A stretch of 64,000 bases of DNA from Planomicrobium okeanokoites (GCF_003428875.1 NZ_QQRS01000002.1:516727-580726); one strand, 5' to 3'; positions 14,789 through 23,807 are shown, counted from the first letter of the stretch. The notes: generated by a model from the letters alone, not told the origin. Translations and numbers: made by a program.

Positions 14789-16112
14789 AAAAGAGGAACA
14801 GAAATTGACTGGTTTCAAAGATCGCCTTGAACAGGTCGCTCTTCCTTTGGAAGCGGCGGATGGCGCAATCATGCAGGGACTGGAACGGGCGAAACGTGAA
14901 AAGCTGCAAGCGCGGGCCAAGCGCAAGCGGACCCTTTGGAGTTTGGCGGCTGCGGCGTTGATTATACTGACCTTGGTGACGACGATCCGCGTGTCCCCCG
15001 CTTTTGCCAATGCGGTGGCCTCGATTCCGGGTATGGAGGAATTTGTGGAATTGATCCAGAATGATAAAGGATTACAAGGCGTATTTGAAAACGAATATTA
15101 CCAGCCGATCGGCGAGTCGCAAACGATTGGCAACGCGACTTTGACGATTGACGGAGTTATTTTGGATGAGTCGGGGATGAATATTTTTTATACGATTGAG
15201 TCGGCTGTGGAGATGGGGGATATTGTGATCGAAGGGCCTGCTTTAGAAAATCAGCAGGATGTGCCGCCATCCAGTATTTCTTATAATCATCCAATCACTC
15301 AGGAAGATTCACCGAGGAGATATTCCGATATTTTGGGCTTCACTTTCCAGGACCCGGTCAAATTTGAAGATTTAAATTTCACCTTGGAGTTGCCGATAAT
15401 ATTGGATGGCACTAAGTTCGATTTTTCTGTGCCTTTTACAATTCCGGAAAACGTGAAGCCTAGTATCGTTTATGAGATGAATGAGGAAGTTGAAGTTGAA
15501 GGGCAGAAATTCACCGTAAAAGACGTTACGATCCACCCGCTGCGTATTGGTGTTCGAATTTCATTCGATTCAAAAAATACGATGAAAGTTCTTCAATTTG
15601 AAGATATGCGCCTGGAAGATCAGAATGGCGAAGTCTGGGGATCAATTATGAATGGGATTTCTTCCCGCGGCGAAGATGAAAATGGTGATTACGTTTATTT
15701 CCTTCAAAGCAATTATTTCGAAACTCCCGAAGAGCTTTATTTGCGGATCAATAAAATGCAGGCAGTCGACAAAGAAAACGCTTCTCTTGTCATTGATACG
15801 GAAAAAGGTTCATTGATCAATACTCCGAAGGATGACAATCTGGAGATGGTCCACTCAAGCCGTGACGGATTTGAATTAACCTTAAAGACTCCGCTTGAAG
15901 AAGAATTCAATTTTGGACTCGGAGCAGGACTAACCGATGCAAATGGAAAGAAAGTGGATGTTGCGTCGGAAGGAATGGGGTTCAAGGAAGACAATATTCG
16001 CTCCTGGACAGTCGATATCAATGACGATGGCTATATCAACCCCGTCAAAATGGAATTGTTCGCCTACCCCAACTACATCAACGGAGACGTTAAAATTGAA
16101 CTGAAAAAATGA
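14781..16112 (+). CDS. DUF4179 protein, probable membrane-bound anti-sigma factor
   Basis: 443 residues: a cytoplasmic N-terminal region (1-48), one helix at about 50-70 (LWSLAAAALIILTLVTTI), then a large extracellular part beginning with the DUF4179 pattern (SPAFANAVASIPGMEEFVELI...). The N-terminal part would bind the ECF sigma factor encoded just upstream; the outside part is the likely sensor. Coupled by overlap with the sigma gene and followed by a terminator. Signal unknown. The N-terminal segment lacks the Zn-binding HX3CX2C anti-sigma motif. Confidence 0.85.
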   Translation: MYEKEEQKLTGFKDRLEQVALPLEAADGAIMQGLERAKREKLQARAKRKRTLWSLAAAALIILTLVTTIRVSPAFANAVASIPGMEEFVELIQNDKGLQGVFENEYYQPIGESQTIGNATLTIDGVILDESGMNIFYTIESAVEMGDIVIEGPALENQQDVPPSSISYNHPITQEDSPRRYSDILGFTFQDPVKFEDLNFTLELPIILDGTKFDFSVPFTIPENVKPSIVYEMNEEVEVEGQKFTVKDVTIHPLRIGVRISFDSKNTMKVLQFEDMRLEDQNGEVWGSIMNGISSRGEDENGDYVYFLQSNYFETPEELYLRINKMQAVDKENASLVIDTEKGSLINTPKDDNLEMVHSSRDGFELTLKTPLEEEFNFGLGAGLTDANGKKVDVASEGMGFKEDNIRSWTVDINDDGYINPVKMELFAYPNYINGDVKIELKK

Positions 16113-16127
16113 CAAGCGTACACTAAA

Positions 16128-16162
16128 GGGCAGGAACCTTCTTAAGGTTCTTGCCTGTTTTA
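16128..16162 (+). terminator. Terminator of the sigma/DUF4179 operon
   Basis: CAGGAACCTT pairs with AAGGTTCTTGCCTG (stem extended by GGG) and is followed by TTTTATTT. Confidence 0.88.
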
Positions 16163-16214
16163 TTTCAATGAAAGGCAATTCGTATGCAATATATGGAAAT
16201 GGAGTGAATCGAAG

Positions 16215-16946
16215 ATGAGCAAAACAGCAATCATCACCGGGGCCAGCAGCGGCATCGGACAAGCAGCAGCAAAAGAGTTGGCGAATAAAGGATTTTCCGT
16301 CATGCTGGCGGCGCGGCGCGAAGAACGCCTCGTGGAATTGAAGAAGGAAATCGAAGACGCCGGCGGACGCGCGGCTTATAAAGTGACGGACGTTACGTCA
16401 GCCGAAGAAATGAAAGCGTTGGCCGAAGCGACTATCGAGCAGTTCGGACAAATCGACGTTCTGCTGAACAACGCGGGCTTGATGCCTTTATCATTCATGA
16501 ATAAATTGAAGATTGACGAGTGGGACCGCATGGTCGACGTCAATATCAAAGGTGTGCTTTACGGTATCGCAGCCGTCCTGCCGCATATGGAAGAGCGTAA
16601 GGAGGGCCACATCATCAATGTTTCTTCCGTGGCGGGACATGATGTCACAAAAGGCAGTGCAGTTTATAGCGGCACGAAATTTGCCGTGCGCGCAATTACG
16701 GAAGGATTGCGCCAGGAGTTGGATCCTGCGATGAACATCCGTGCGACAATCGTGTCACCGGGTGCCGTTGCGACGGAACTTACGGAAACAATTACGGACA
16801 AGGATATCTTGTCGGCCTTTTCGAATGGCCCGTCCATGGAATTCCTGCAGGCGGAAGACATCGCGCGCGCGATCGGGTATGCCGTTGAGCAGCCGGCGCA
16901 TGTCGATGTGAATGAAATATTGATCCGTCCTAGACAACAGAAATAA
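16215..16946 (+). CDS. Short-chain dehydrogenase/reductase
   Basis: 243 residues of the classical SDR family: cofactor loop TGASSGIG at the N-terminus, NNAG, catalytic Ser in NVSSVAG and the YSGTK Tyr-Lys pair, then SPGAVATELTE. An arginine pair after strand 2 (AARREERL) points to NADP(H). Substrate not predictable; the group includes YdfG/serine dehydrogenase-like enzymes. AATGGAGTG site before the ATG. Single gene with its own terminator. Confidence 0.92.
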   Translation: MSKTAIITGASSGIGQAAAKELANKGFSVMLAARREERLVELKKEIEDAGGRAAYKVTDVTSAEEMKALAEATIEQFGQIDVLLNNAGLMPLSFMNKLKIDEWDRMVDVNIKGVLYGIAAVLPHMEERKEGHIINVSSVAGHDVTKGSAVYSGTKFAVRAITEGLRQELDPAMNIRATIVSPGAVATELTETITDKDILSAFSNGPSMEFLQAEDIARAIGYAVEQPAHVDVNEILIRPRQQK

Positions 16947-16954
16947 TTTGTGGC

Positions 16955-16990
16955 AATCCCCCTGGAAATTCTGTTTCCAGGGGGATTTTT
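16955..16990 (+). terminator. Terminator of the SDR gene
   Basis: AATCCCCCTGGAAA pairs with TTTCCAGGGGGATT around TTCTG, followed by TTTTG. A second, near-identical hairpin (GCCCCCTGGAAT / ATTCCAGGGGGC, TTTTTC) stands at about 17105-17140 inside the array. Confidence 0.92.
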
Positions 16991-17306
16991 GCTGAACGCC
17001 GATAAAACTTTTTAATCGCTCGCATTTTCGATTAATCGCCCGCAAATAATTTTAATCGCCCGCATTTTTGTCTAACCGCCCGCAAAAATTTTTAACCGCC
17101 CGCAAGCCCCCTGGAATTTTGGATTCCAGGGGGCTTTTTCGCGGAACGCGCATAAGTGATGGCTAATCGAGCGTATTTTTTTCTAATCGCGCATAAAATT
17201 TTTTAATCGCGCGTATTTTCTCTTAATCGCGCATATCTTCTTCTAATCGCACGCAAGCTGGTCTTAATCGCACGCATTTCATTCTAATCGCACGCAAACC
17301 GCCGTT
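16990..17306 (+). repeat. Largest 20/21-bp-period array (about 14 units), word AATCGCNCGCAAA
   Basis: About 14 units fill the gap between two convergent genes. Units 1-6 read AACGCC/AATCGCTCGC/AATCGCCCGC/AACCGCCCGC; a terminator-like hairpin copy follows; units 7-14 read AATCGCGCATA, AATCGCGCGTA and finally AATCGCACGCA. The core keeps a 20-21 base rhythm while fillers differ, and neighbouring units resemble each other more than distant ones. No ORF explains it, and no CRISPR-like repeat/spacer plan is met (core only 10-13 bases). Confidence 0.85.
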
Positions 17307-17381
17307 CCCCGATTAAACCATCTCTTCAACCCACACATCCCCTCTCCAAAAATCCCAAAAACTTCAAAAACCAAAAAGGAA

Positions 17382-17410
17382 GCTTTTCGCTGCGCGAAAA
17401 GCCTCCCATT
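17382..17410 (-). terminator. Terminator of the ABC-2/DUF4064 operon
   Basis: GCTTTTCG and CGAAAAGC form a stem around CTGCG; on the minus strand it is followed by TTCCTTTTTGG. It resembles hairpin 2 of the two-hairpin element family. Confidence 0.8.
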
Positions 17411-17421
17411 TCAATTCCGAA

Positions 17422-17847
17422 TTACATTTCCAACGTCGTTTTCGGTTTGCGCACAAGGCACATGATGCCGGCTACCAGATAGAAAATACCGGCAATGACG
17501 CCGACGCCTGTTGTAACGAACGAGACTATAACTGCAGTGGCGATGAAGATGATGCCGGCGATGACCGGCTTACTGTTGCCTTTCAGCAAGACCATTGCAA
17601 TGATTCCGAGAACGATTGCGCCGATGGCTGATGCCAGAAGCACCCATCCGCCTGCACCCATCAAGTCAATCATTGCATCGAACTCATCCATTGTCAGATC
17701 CGTCGTCGGGTCGCCTGTCCCCGTCATCGTTTCTTCCATTAGTTCTCGATTGTTCTGCATCCAGAGCATGAATCCTCCAATTGCCGCCATAAATGCATAA
17801 CCTAACGCTCCAATAATTCCTAATACGATTTCTGCTGTACGTTTCAT
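17422..17847 (-). CDS. DUF4064-like membrane protein
   Basis: 141 residues with four hydrophobic helices; the pattern RTAEIVLGIIGALGYAFMAAIGGFML at the start and FYLVAGIMCLVRK at the end fits DUF4064. TAGGAGG site before the ATG. It lies 38 bases after the ABC permease gene and shares its terminator, so it is probably part of the same operon. Function unknown. Confidence 0.75.
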   Translation of the reverse strand: MKRTAEIVLGIIGALGYAFMAAIGGFMLWMQNNRELMEETMTGTGDPTTDLTMDEFDAMIDLMGAGGWVLLASAIGAIVLGIIAMVLLKGNSKPVIAGIIFIATAVIVSFVTTGVGVIAGIFYLVAGIMCLVRKPKTTLEM

Positions 17848-17885
17848 TATTTATTCCTCCTAAATGTTTTATTCAAAGTTAAGCT

Positions 17886-18842
17886 TTAATTTCCTGCTAC
17901 GTCCCGTTTCGTAAAGGCTGCCCACGCTGCGCCCATGAAGATGGCGAAGTAGACCAGCAGCACGATGATCGAGAAGGTCATCGACATTCCAGAAATCATC
18001 GGTTCCGTACCGTTTGTGTATTGTTGCAGGTTGGTGTTGGCGAACAGGATGAATTTCGACCATTCGTATTGCGACAGGAACGCGACAATCGTGTTGCCCG
18101 CCATCATCAGGAAGATCGCCAGGCCGATTGCCATGCCGCTGCTTCTGAAGATAGCCGAAATCATGAAGGCGAAAGTCGCCATCATCACCAGTGTGACGAT
18201 GCTGAAGCCGTAAGATTTCGCGATTTCACCCAATACATCATTATATGCGTAGCCTGGCATCATGTCCTGCACGATCATCGGATTCAAGCCGTTCAATCCG
18301 AATAATACTGCGCCGACTAACCAGGATGCCAACAGCAGGAATATGAGCAATGTCAAAGCGAATATCAATACGGACACGTATTTGGACAATAAAATCTTCG
18401 TCCGCGAAATCGGGCGGATCAGCAGTAATTTGATGGTGCCCCATTTAAATTCGTTTGAAATGATGCCCGCTGCCACGATAATCGTGAACAGGCTGATGAC
18501 CGAAGTGAGGAAACTGTTTTCAAGCACATATTCCCAGCCGTCATAAGGCTGCGGCTTGATGTTATTTTCGAGATGGTAATTGTTTTCGGCAATAATCATG
18601 TCATTCATGAAGCCGCCGAATTCTTCATCCGCCATTTCAGCAGTCAGCTGCGCATTTTCTTCCTGCAATTCCGTTTGCCAGCCATCCCCGTACTCTTTGA
18701 AATCCGACTCGGTTCCGAAAAATTTTGTAATAAGTCCTCCGCCGATGGCAATCACGAGGAGCACCGCAAACATGACCCACGTACCTTTTTTCGCGTACAG
18801 TTTGATCTGTTCATTCCAGATCAGCTTCATGAAATTATTCAA
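17886..18842 (-). CDS. ABC-2 type transporter permease
   Basis: 318 residues with about six helices and a long extracytoplasmic loop after helix 1 (residues about 35-115), typical of ABC-2 exporters such as those for bacteriocins, sodium or bacitracin. The start is probably TTG at 18842, seven bases after GGAGAG and overlapping the ATPase stop; an ATG lies four codons further in (18830). Partner of the ATPase next door. Substrate unknown. Confidence 0.85.
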   Translation of the reverse strand: MNNFMKLIWNEQIKLYAKKGTWVMFAVLLVIAIGGGLITKFFGTESDFKEYGDGWQTELQEENAQLTAEMADEEFGGFMNDMIIAENNYHLENNIKPQPYDGWEYVLENSFLTSVISLFTIIVAAGIISNEFKWGTIKLLLIRPISRTKILLSKYVSVLIFALTLLIFLLLASWLVGAVLFGLNGLNPMIVQDMMPGYAYNDVLGEIAKSYGFSIVTLVMMATFAFMISAIFRSSGMAIGLAIFLMMAGNTIVAFLSQYEWSKFILFANTNLQQYTNGTEPMISGMSMTFSIIVLLVYFAIFMGAAWAAFTKRDVAGN

Positions 18843-19755
18843 TCGTATTCTCTCCAATCAGGTCAAAGAATTTATCTTCCAGCGTTGCCTGAAGGACACG
18901 GACGCCGTAAATGCTGATGCCCAGCTCCATCAGGTTTTTCAGGATGTGCGGAATCTCTTCCCGTTTGACCGACATGGAAAGTTCCTTGCTGCCGACACCG
19001 ACTTCATTGGCCAGATGGCCGTCCAGGTAGGTTTTGGCCGTATCCATCGGTTCGACTTCGATGTACACTTCTTTCAGCGCTTCCTCGTTCTCGACCGCTC
19101 TGACCTCTTTGATGGCGATCAATTCGCCGTTTTTGATGACGCCGATCCGGTCGCACATCAATTCGATTTCCGTCAGTAAGTGGCTGGATACGATAACCGC
19201 CACATTCTCTTTTTCCGCAAGATTGCGTATGTATTTCCGGATTTCACGGATTCCTGATGGATCCAGCCCATTTGTCGGCTCATCCAGTATCAAAATCGAC
19301 GGTCCATGCAATAAAGCCTGAGCGATTCCAAGACGCTGGCGCATACCAAGTGAGTAACGCCCCGCTTTTTCGTGTATCGCCTTTTCCAGTCCAACCAGAG
19401 AAACCACTTCTTTGATCCGCTCATCTGTGACGCCTTCAACCATCCGCGCATATTGCTTCAGATTCTTCCAGCCGCTCAGGAATGGATACATCTCCGGATT
19501 TTCAACGATAGCGCCGACATGCTGGATCGCTCCTTTGAAATCGGTTTTGATGCTTTTGCCTTCAATCAGGACATCGCCTTCTGTGATGTCGATGAGTCCA
19601 ACCATCATCCGGATCGTTGTCGTCTTCCCTGCACCGTTCGGCCCTAAAAACCCGAACACTTCGCCTGCCCTGATATCAAAATCCAGTCCTTTGATAATCG
19701 GCTTGCTGCCAATCGTCTTTTTTAAATTCACTAATTGCATTGCCGGCTTCGACAT
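18835..19755 (-). CDS. ABC transporter ATP-binding protein
   Basis: 306 residues: Walker A GPNGAGKTT, signature YSLGMRQRLGIAQAL, Walker B ILILDEPTNGLD, switch SSHLL, followed by a C-terminal extension of about 80 residues common in BcrA-like exporter ATPases. The ATG at 19755 follows GGAGGT by seven bases. Overlaps the permease by 8 bases. Possibly antimicrobial resistance or export; not specified by sequence. Confidence 0.9.
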   Translation of the reverse strand: MSKPAMQLVNLKKTIGSKPIIKGLDFDIRAGEVFGFLGPNGAGKTTTIRMMVGLIDITEGDVLIEGKSIKTDFKGAIQHVGAIVENPEMYPFLSGWKNLKQYARMVEGVTDERIKEVVSLVGLEKAIHEKAGRYSLGMRQRLGIAQALLHGPSILILDEPTNGLDPSGIREIRKYIRNLAEKENVAVIVSSHLLTEIELMCDRIGVIKNGELIAIKEVRAVENEEALKEVYIEVEPMDTAKTYLDGHLANEVGVGSKELSMSVKREEIPHILKNLMELGISIYGVRVLQATLEDKFFDLIGENTIE

Positions 19756-19890
19756 GATGTGCACCTCCGTATTTTACTTTCCACTCTTTTCTACGAACCA
19801 ACAGGAAGAAAGTTCCCATAAATGGTAATTCTCCTAAAAATTATTGGATACAGAAAATTTAAGGTGGTGAAAATAGGTTGATACAGAAAT

Positions 19891-19933
19891 TCAAAAAAAG
19901 TACGTCTCCCTCACTGAAGACGTACTTTTTTGC
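19891..19933 (-). terminator. Terminator of the HIT-metallophosphatase unit
   Basis: AAAAAAGTACGTCT pairs perfectly with AGACGTACTTTTTT around an 11-base loop; lies 20 bases past the HIT gene stop on the minus strand. Confidence 0.88.
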
Positions 19934-19953
19934 GGCATTGCTTATTACGTTAA

Positions 19954-20364
19954 TTAACTCTGATGCTGCGGACGCTTGTTTTCCGGCTTTTTGATCCAGT
20001 GGCGCAAGCCTTTTCCGGCATACGGTTCATCGTTGTAACGCGGGATGATATGGAAATGGCTGTGCAGAATTGATTGATTCGACGCTTCGCCGACATTCCA
20101 GCCGAGCGTGAAGCCGTCAGGCGAATATTCCTGCTTCAGATATTCCTGCGCCTGCTGCATCAATTCGTAAGTGTCATTCCATTCTTCCTTCGTCAATTCA
20201 AATGTGTTCACGCGGTGGGTTTTGGGAATGATGATGCCGGATCCTTCCAACACACCTTGATGACGGTCATGCTGCAAAAAGTAGCATGTATCATTTTCAA
20301 GGATGATATGCTGTTCCGGGTCATCCGCGAAATTACAGTATGGGCAATCCTCTTTATAAGTCAT
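19954..20364 (-). CDS. HIT family nucleotide hydrolase/transferase
   Basis: 136 residues with the histidine triad HSHFHIIPR and an N-terminal CPYC pair that may bind zinc. Such proteins hydrolyse nucleoside phosphoramidates or dinucleoside polyphosphates. AGGGAGAAA site. It follows the metallophosphatase gene by 11 bases, so the two are co-transcribed. Confidence 0.9.
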   Translation of the reverse strand: MTYKEDCPYCNFADDPEQHIILENDTCYFLQHDRHQGVLEGSGIIIPKTHRVNTFELTKEEWNDTYELMQQAQEYLKQEYSPDGFTLGWNVGEASNQSILHSHFHIIPRYNDEPYAGKGLRHWIKKPENKRPQHQS

Positions 20365-20375
20365 TGTTTTCTCCC

Positions 20376-21137
20376 CTATCTCTTTTTCAATGAAGCATTT
20401 GCCTGGCCGCCGTGGAATATGCGCAGAATGAAATCACGCTCCGGCACCTGCAGTTTGTCATATGCCTCAAGAAACTTTTTATTGTCATAGGCAGCCGATT
20501 TTATTTCCACTTCAAAGCCCTCTTCTTTCGCTTCGATGATGGCATACGGTGCTTCCGGTTTATCGTTGCAGCCGAGAGCACCGGGGTTCAGGTAAATCGT
20601 CCGGTCGTTATGAAAAAAATGCTGCGGATGGTGATGGCCGAAGCAAATGAGACTTTCATCGTGGCCGCTGAACATTTTTTCAGCGTTGCCAAGATTCGGC
20701 TCGACGATCTGTGAGAACGGATCCTCGCTGATCGGCATTGCCGTTTTACGGTTTTCCATATGATAATGTGTGAAAAGCACACGATGTCCGCTGAATTCTT
20801 CACGGATGACGCGCGGCAATTGCTCAAGCTTCCCGATAAACTTGGCGTCCATATTATCCGCAATCCATTGATGGTGGGCAAGGACGTGGAGATGGCTTCT
20901 TGGATATTCGCGTCCTGCTGCGAGCGCCAGAACAGCTTCATCGTGGTTGCCGGTGAGCATCGATACGTCGTTCCGGCCAAACAGGATACCCAGCACTTCA
21001 CCCGTTTCGTGACCGATCGCAATCATATCGCCCAGACAATAAATATGGCTGACATCACCGGCAGCGTCGATTTCAGCAAGCACCGCTTCCAAAGCGCCGG
21101 CGTTGCCGTGGACATCCGTTATCACTGCAAATTTCAT
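20376..21137 (-). CDS. Calcineurin-like metallophosphoesterase
   Basis: 253 residues with all metal-site motifs in order: ITDVHGN at the N-terminus, YCLGDMI, TGNHDEAV, LFTHYHME and CFGHHHPQ. The layout resembles the YfcE/diadenosine tetraphosphatase-like group that also acts on phosphodiesters. GGAGG before the ATG. In one unit with the HIT gene; both could act on dinucleotides, which is inference. Confidence 0.9.
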   Translation of the reverse strand: MKFAVITDVHGNAGALEAVLAEIDAAGDVSHIYCLGDMIAIGHETGEVLGILFGRNDVSMLTGNHDEAVLALAAGREYPRSHLHVLAHHQWIADNMDAKFIGKLEQLPRVIREEFSGHRVLFTHYHMENRKTAMPISEDPFSQIVEPNLGNAEKMFSGHDESLICFGHHHPQHFFHNDRTIYLNPGALGCNDKPEAPYAIIEAKEEGFEVEIKSAAYDNKKFLEAYDKLQVPERDFILRIFHGGQANASLKKR

Positions 21138-21173
21138 GGCTGGATTCCTCCATTTTTCATTTCTTCCCTGCTG

Positions 21174-21818
21174 TTACGAAACATCCGTGTTTGCTTTTGA
21201 CAGAATGATGACGCCCCCACAATGCGACACGGGGTGAAATTCACTGTGGCAGATGTGACTGATCGATGCTTTAAACTCGTCGTAGGCAAAGTAGAACTCA
21301 TCCTCGTCCCAGTAAGAAATACTGTTCAATCGGCATTGCGCCAGATCTTTGCGTGTACGGAACGCGATATCGCCGATATAGATCTTGCCATCCGGCTTCA
21401 AGCGCGCCAGCAAGGTTTCGATAAATACCGTTTTCTCTGCATCCGTCAGATGGTGCAGCGCATACGTGCTGACGATCGTATCATAAAGGCTGCTGGCAAT
21501 CGGTTCCGGCAGACCTTCAGTGATGTCCGCTTGCAGGAGACGTGCTTTCGGCATCTTCTGCTGCGCGATGGCGATCATTTCCTCCGAAAAATCGATGCCG
21601 TCGATATGGTGGCCATTTTCGCATAGTTTTGCCGCTAATATACCTGTTCCGAATCCGATGTCCAGCACATGCGATTGTTCTTTCTGCATAGCTTCATTGA
21701 AAATCAAATTCAATATTTCCTTATATCCTGCAAACGGATATTCGTTGTTTTCTTCGCTCAATTGAACGGTGCGGTCGTAATCGTTTGCCCACAAATCAAA
21801 GCCTTGCTTATTTAACAT
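21174..21818 (-). CDS. SAM-dependent methyltransferase (YrrT-like)
   Basis: 214 residues, class I fold: motif I VLDIGFGTGILAAKL, acidic residue GIDFSEEMI, motif IV YDTIVSTYALHHL. The N-terminus FDLWANDYDRTVQL is like YrrT, which in Bacillus sits with methionine-to-cysteine genes, but here there is no such neighbour and no SAM riboswitch. GGAGG before the ATG. Substrate unknown. Confidence 0.85.
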   Translation of the reverse strand: MLNKQGFDLWANDYDRTVQLSEENNEYPFAGYKEILNLIFNEAMQKEQSHVLDIGFGTGILAAKLCENGHHIDGIDFSEEMIAIAQQKMPKARLLQADITEGLPEPIASSLYDTIVSTYALHHLTDAEKTVFIETLLARLKPDGKIYIGDIAFRTRKDLAQCRLNSISYWDEDEFYFAYDEFKASISHICHSEFHPVSHCGGVIILSKANTDVS

Positions 21819-21988
21819 ATATGTATTCCTCCGTTGATCTTGATTACCTAAATTTTAACATAAATCGGGTGGGACAGTTACATGCACAGTTCAGACACTA
21901 TTCATTAAAAAAGCCCTCTCACTAAAAGGAGACTTCCCTGTTTTGTCGAAATAATTACAGAACCCTGTTAGAGAAAGGTGCGACTGCA

Positions 21989-22414
21989 ATGGGAACCTGG
22001 TATGGTGCTGCTGGAATCTGCATAAATGAATCGTCCCAATTATTGATGGTTCTGGAAGGCGAAACTGTTGAAACCCAAAAATGGTCCATTCCCACAGGCG
22101 GCCTCGAAAAAGGAGAAACTTTCGAGCAATGCGTGCTCCGGGAAATTGAAGAGGAAACCGGCTTTACAGCGGAAATCCTGATGAAACTTAAAGTGAAGAA
22201 AGGTGTATATGAACATCTTAATATTGCCTATGAAGTTCATTATTTTGCCGTCAACATTATCGGAGGCGAAGCTAAAATTCAAGATCCCGACGAGTCGATA
22301 CTTGATATCGCCTGGAAGCCGGCTGAAGAATTGCGTATGTTGCCATTTTCCTATCCGGAAGACCGCGAGGAGCTGTTGTCATTTTTAGCGGCACCGGAAA
22401 CGTTCTCTACATAA
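21989..22414 (+). CDS. Nudix hydrolase
   Basis: 141 residues with a perfect Nudix box, G-X5-E-X7-REIEEETG (GGLEKGETFEQCVLREIEEETGF lies at about residues 37-59). Substrate not predictable. AGAAAGGTG precedes the ATG. Single gene. Confidence 0.9.
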   Translation: MGTWYGAAGICINESSQLLMVLEGETVETQKWSIPTGGLEKGETFEQCVLREIEEETGFTAEILMKLKVKKGVYEHLNIAYEVHYFAVNIIGGEAKIQDPDESILDIAWKPAEELRMLPFSYPEDREELLSFLAAPETFST

Positions 22415-22420
22415 CAAGAG

Positions 22421-22453
22421 TAAATATGCGGGTGACTTTCACCCGCACATTTA
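22421..22453. terminator. Hairpin between convergent genes, probable terminator
   Basis: TAAATATGCGGGTGA pairs with TCACCCGCACATTTA (one mismatch). There is no strong T-run on either side, so termination would be weak. Confidence 0.55.
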
Positions 22454-22463
22454 CATCGCCACA

Positions 22464-23306
22464 CTATCCCTCCAACCACTCCTCAGCAGATTCCAGAAAC
22501 CCTTCCTCTCCCCAGTCGAGTATCGCCTTCAGTTCACCGATCTCTTCAATTTTGCTTTGAAAGAAATTATTTCCCAGGAAATATGCGAGCCGATCATAGC
22601 CGAAACGCTTGCCGCCGTTGATGGAGAACCATTCCTTGAATAGCTCCGCCGAATCGAGTGTCCGGTAATCTTCCGCGAATGCCCGTTTTATTTCAGCGGT
22701 ATTTTGGACCGCAAAATCCAGCCATTCGCCGCCTTCGCTGTCGAATGAATAATAGACGGCCGCATCCAGACCGGCTGCAGTCTTTCTCGAAAAATGCGTA
22801 GCCGCGCCTTCCTGATAAATCCAAGTCAGCGGGTGGGTCCAGTCAACCCGGCTCCAATCGATATCTGCCCTGTCAGAAATGATGTGATGTGCCGCATGGC
22901 CGAACTCATGCGCGGCGATAACCCGCAAATGGTCCGGCTCCGGCGACAGTTTTTCAAGCGCGAAGCTGATATCCGGGATCAATGCCCGGTATGTATAGGC
23001 ATTCGAGCCAAAACCTCCGACAAGCAGATTCACATCGACCGGAAACGTGATGCCGTAAAGCCGTTCGTAGGCTGTAGCGGTTTCTTCTATTAAGGCAGGC
23101 AGCCTCCACCGGGCGGCTTCGATTCCCTCCATCGCTTTTGGGTATTTGCGGATCGACTGCAGATGGCGTTCTTCTGTGTCCTTGCAATGATAAGCGAAAT
23201 ATTCGGCGAAAATTTCCGGATATTCGTTATAATAACTTCTTAAAAATGCAGTGGTGCCCTCGTAATTCTTCAAAAAATAACCTGCTGTGTCGACGATTTT
23301 CACCAT
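22464..23306 (-). CDS. Predicted zinc metallopeptidase with HEXXH motif
   Basis: 280 residues, soluble. The zinc site AAHEFGHAAHH lies at about residues 130-140, and a following YQEGAATHFS offers the third (glutamate) ligand 35 residues on, a gluzincin-like layout resembling DUF2268-type predicted proteases. No signal peptide, so cytoplasmic. First it stands alone, then 18 bases upstream is the Nudix gene; the same-strand run continues to 27.5 kb. Substrate unknown. Confidence 0.75.
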   Translation of the reverse strand: MVKIVDTAGYFLKNYEGTTAFLRSYYNEYPEIFAEYFAYHCKDTEERHLQSIRKYPKAMEGIEAARWRLPALIEETATAYERLYGITFPVDVNLLVGGFGSNAYTYRALIPDISFALEKLSPEPDHLRVIAAHEFGHAAHHIISDRADIDWSRVDWTHPLTWIYQEGAATHFSRKTAAGLDAAVYYSFDSEGGEWLDFAVQNTAEIKRAFAEDYRTLDSAELFKEWFSINGGKRFGYDRLAYFLGNNFFQSKIEEIGELKAILDWGEEGFLESAEEWLEG

Positions 23307-23324
23307 TCGATCGCCCGCCTTGTC

Positions 23325-23807
23325 CTATAATTTTCTGATCGACTCCTTCAACGCCTCTTCCTGAACGCCGTCCCATCGCTTATGCACTTCAAATGTGCCA
23401 TCTTCAAAAAATAATGGAAAGCGCTCACGGAACCATCCTTGCATCGGCAGCTTCAGCGCTTCTGCCACTGGCACCCACATCAACTTTCCTTCCGGCGGAT
23501 TTTCCAGCAGCTCGCCTTCAAATTCCACTGCTATGTAATTGAACACCATATAACGTGAACCCTCACTGAGGTCAGTGAATTCATCCAATCCTTTATAAAT
23601 CAGCCTGGTGACAGTCAATCCCGTTTCTTCTTTCACTTCACGGATGGCGCCTTCGGCAATCGACTCCGGAAAATCCACTTTTCCGCCGGCTCCGATATAA
23701 CCCGGAAACCCTTTTTCCGGCGGCCGCTCAATCAGCAGCACCTTATCGCCGTCGAGTACAAGACACATCGTCATCAAAGTTATGTTGGAGCCATCAGCCA
23801 TTGCCAT
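23325..23807 (-). CDS. Nudix hydrolase, 8-oxo-dGTP diphosphatase-like
   Basis: 160 residues. The Nudix box GGKVDFPESIAEGAIREVKEETG is exact and the following YKGLDEFTD, W-rich C-terminus (WFRERFPLFFEDGTFEVHKRW) is like the MutT/YtkD-type enzymes that clear oxidised nucleotides. Overlaps the upstream GNAT gene by 14 bases, so translation is coupled. Confidence 0.87.
   Translation of the reverse strand: MAMADGSNITLMTMCLVLDGDKVLLIERPPEKGFPGYIGAGGKVDFPESIAEGAIREVKEETGLTVTRLIYKGLDEFTDLSEGSRYMVFNYIAVEFEGELLENPPEGKLMWVPVAEALKLPMQGWFRERFPLFFEDGTFEVHKRWDGVQEEALKESIRKL

Noticed and set aside
16990..17306. CRISPR array
   Set aside because: The core is only 10-13 bases, it drifts along the array, fillers are 7-10 bases, and no cas genes are present.
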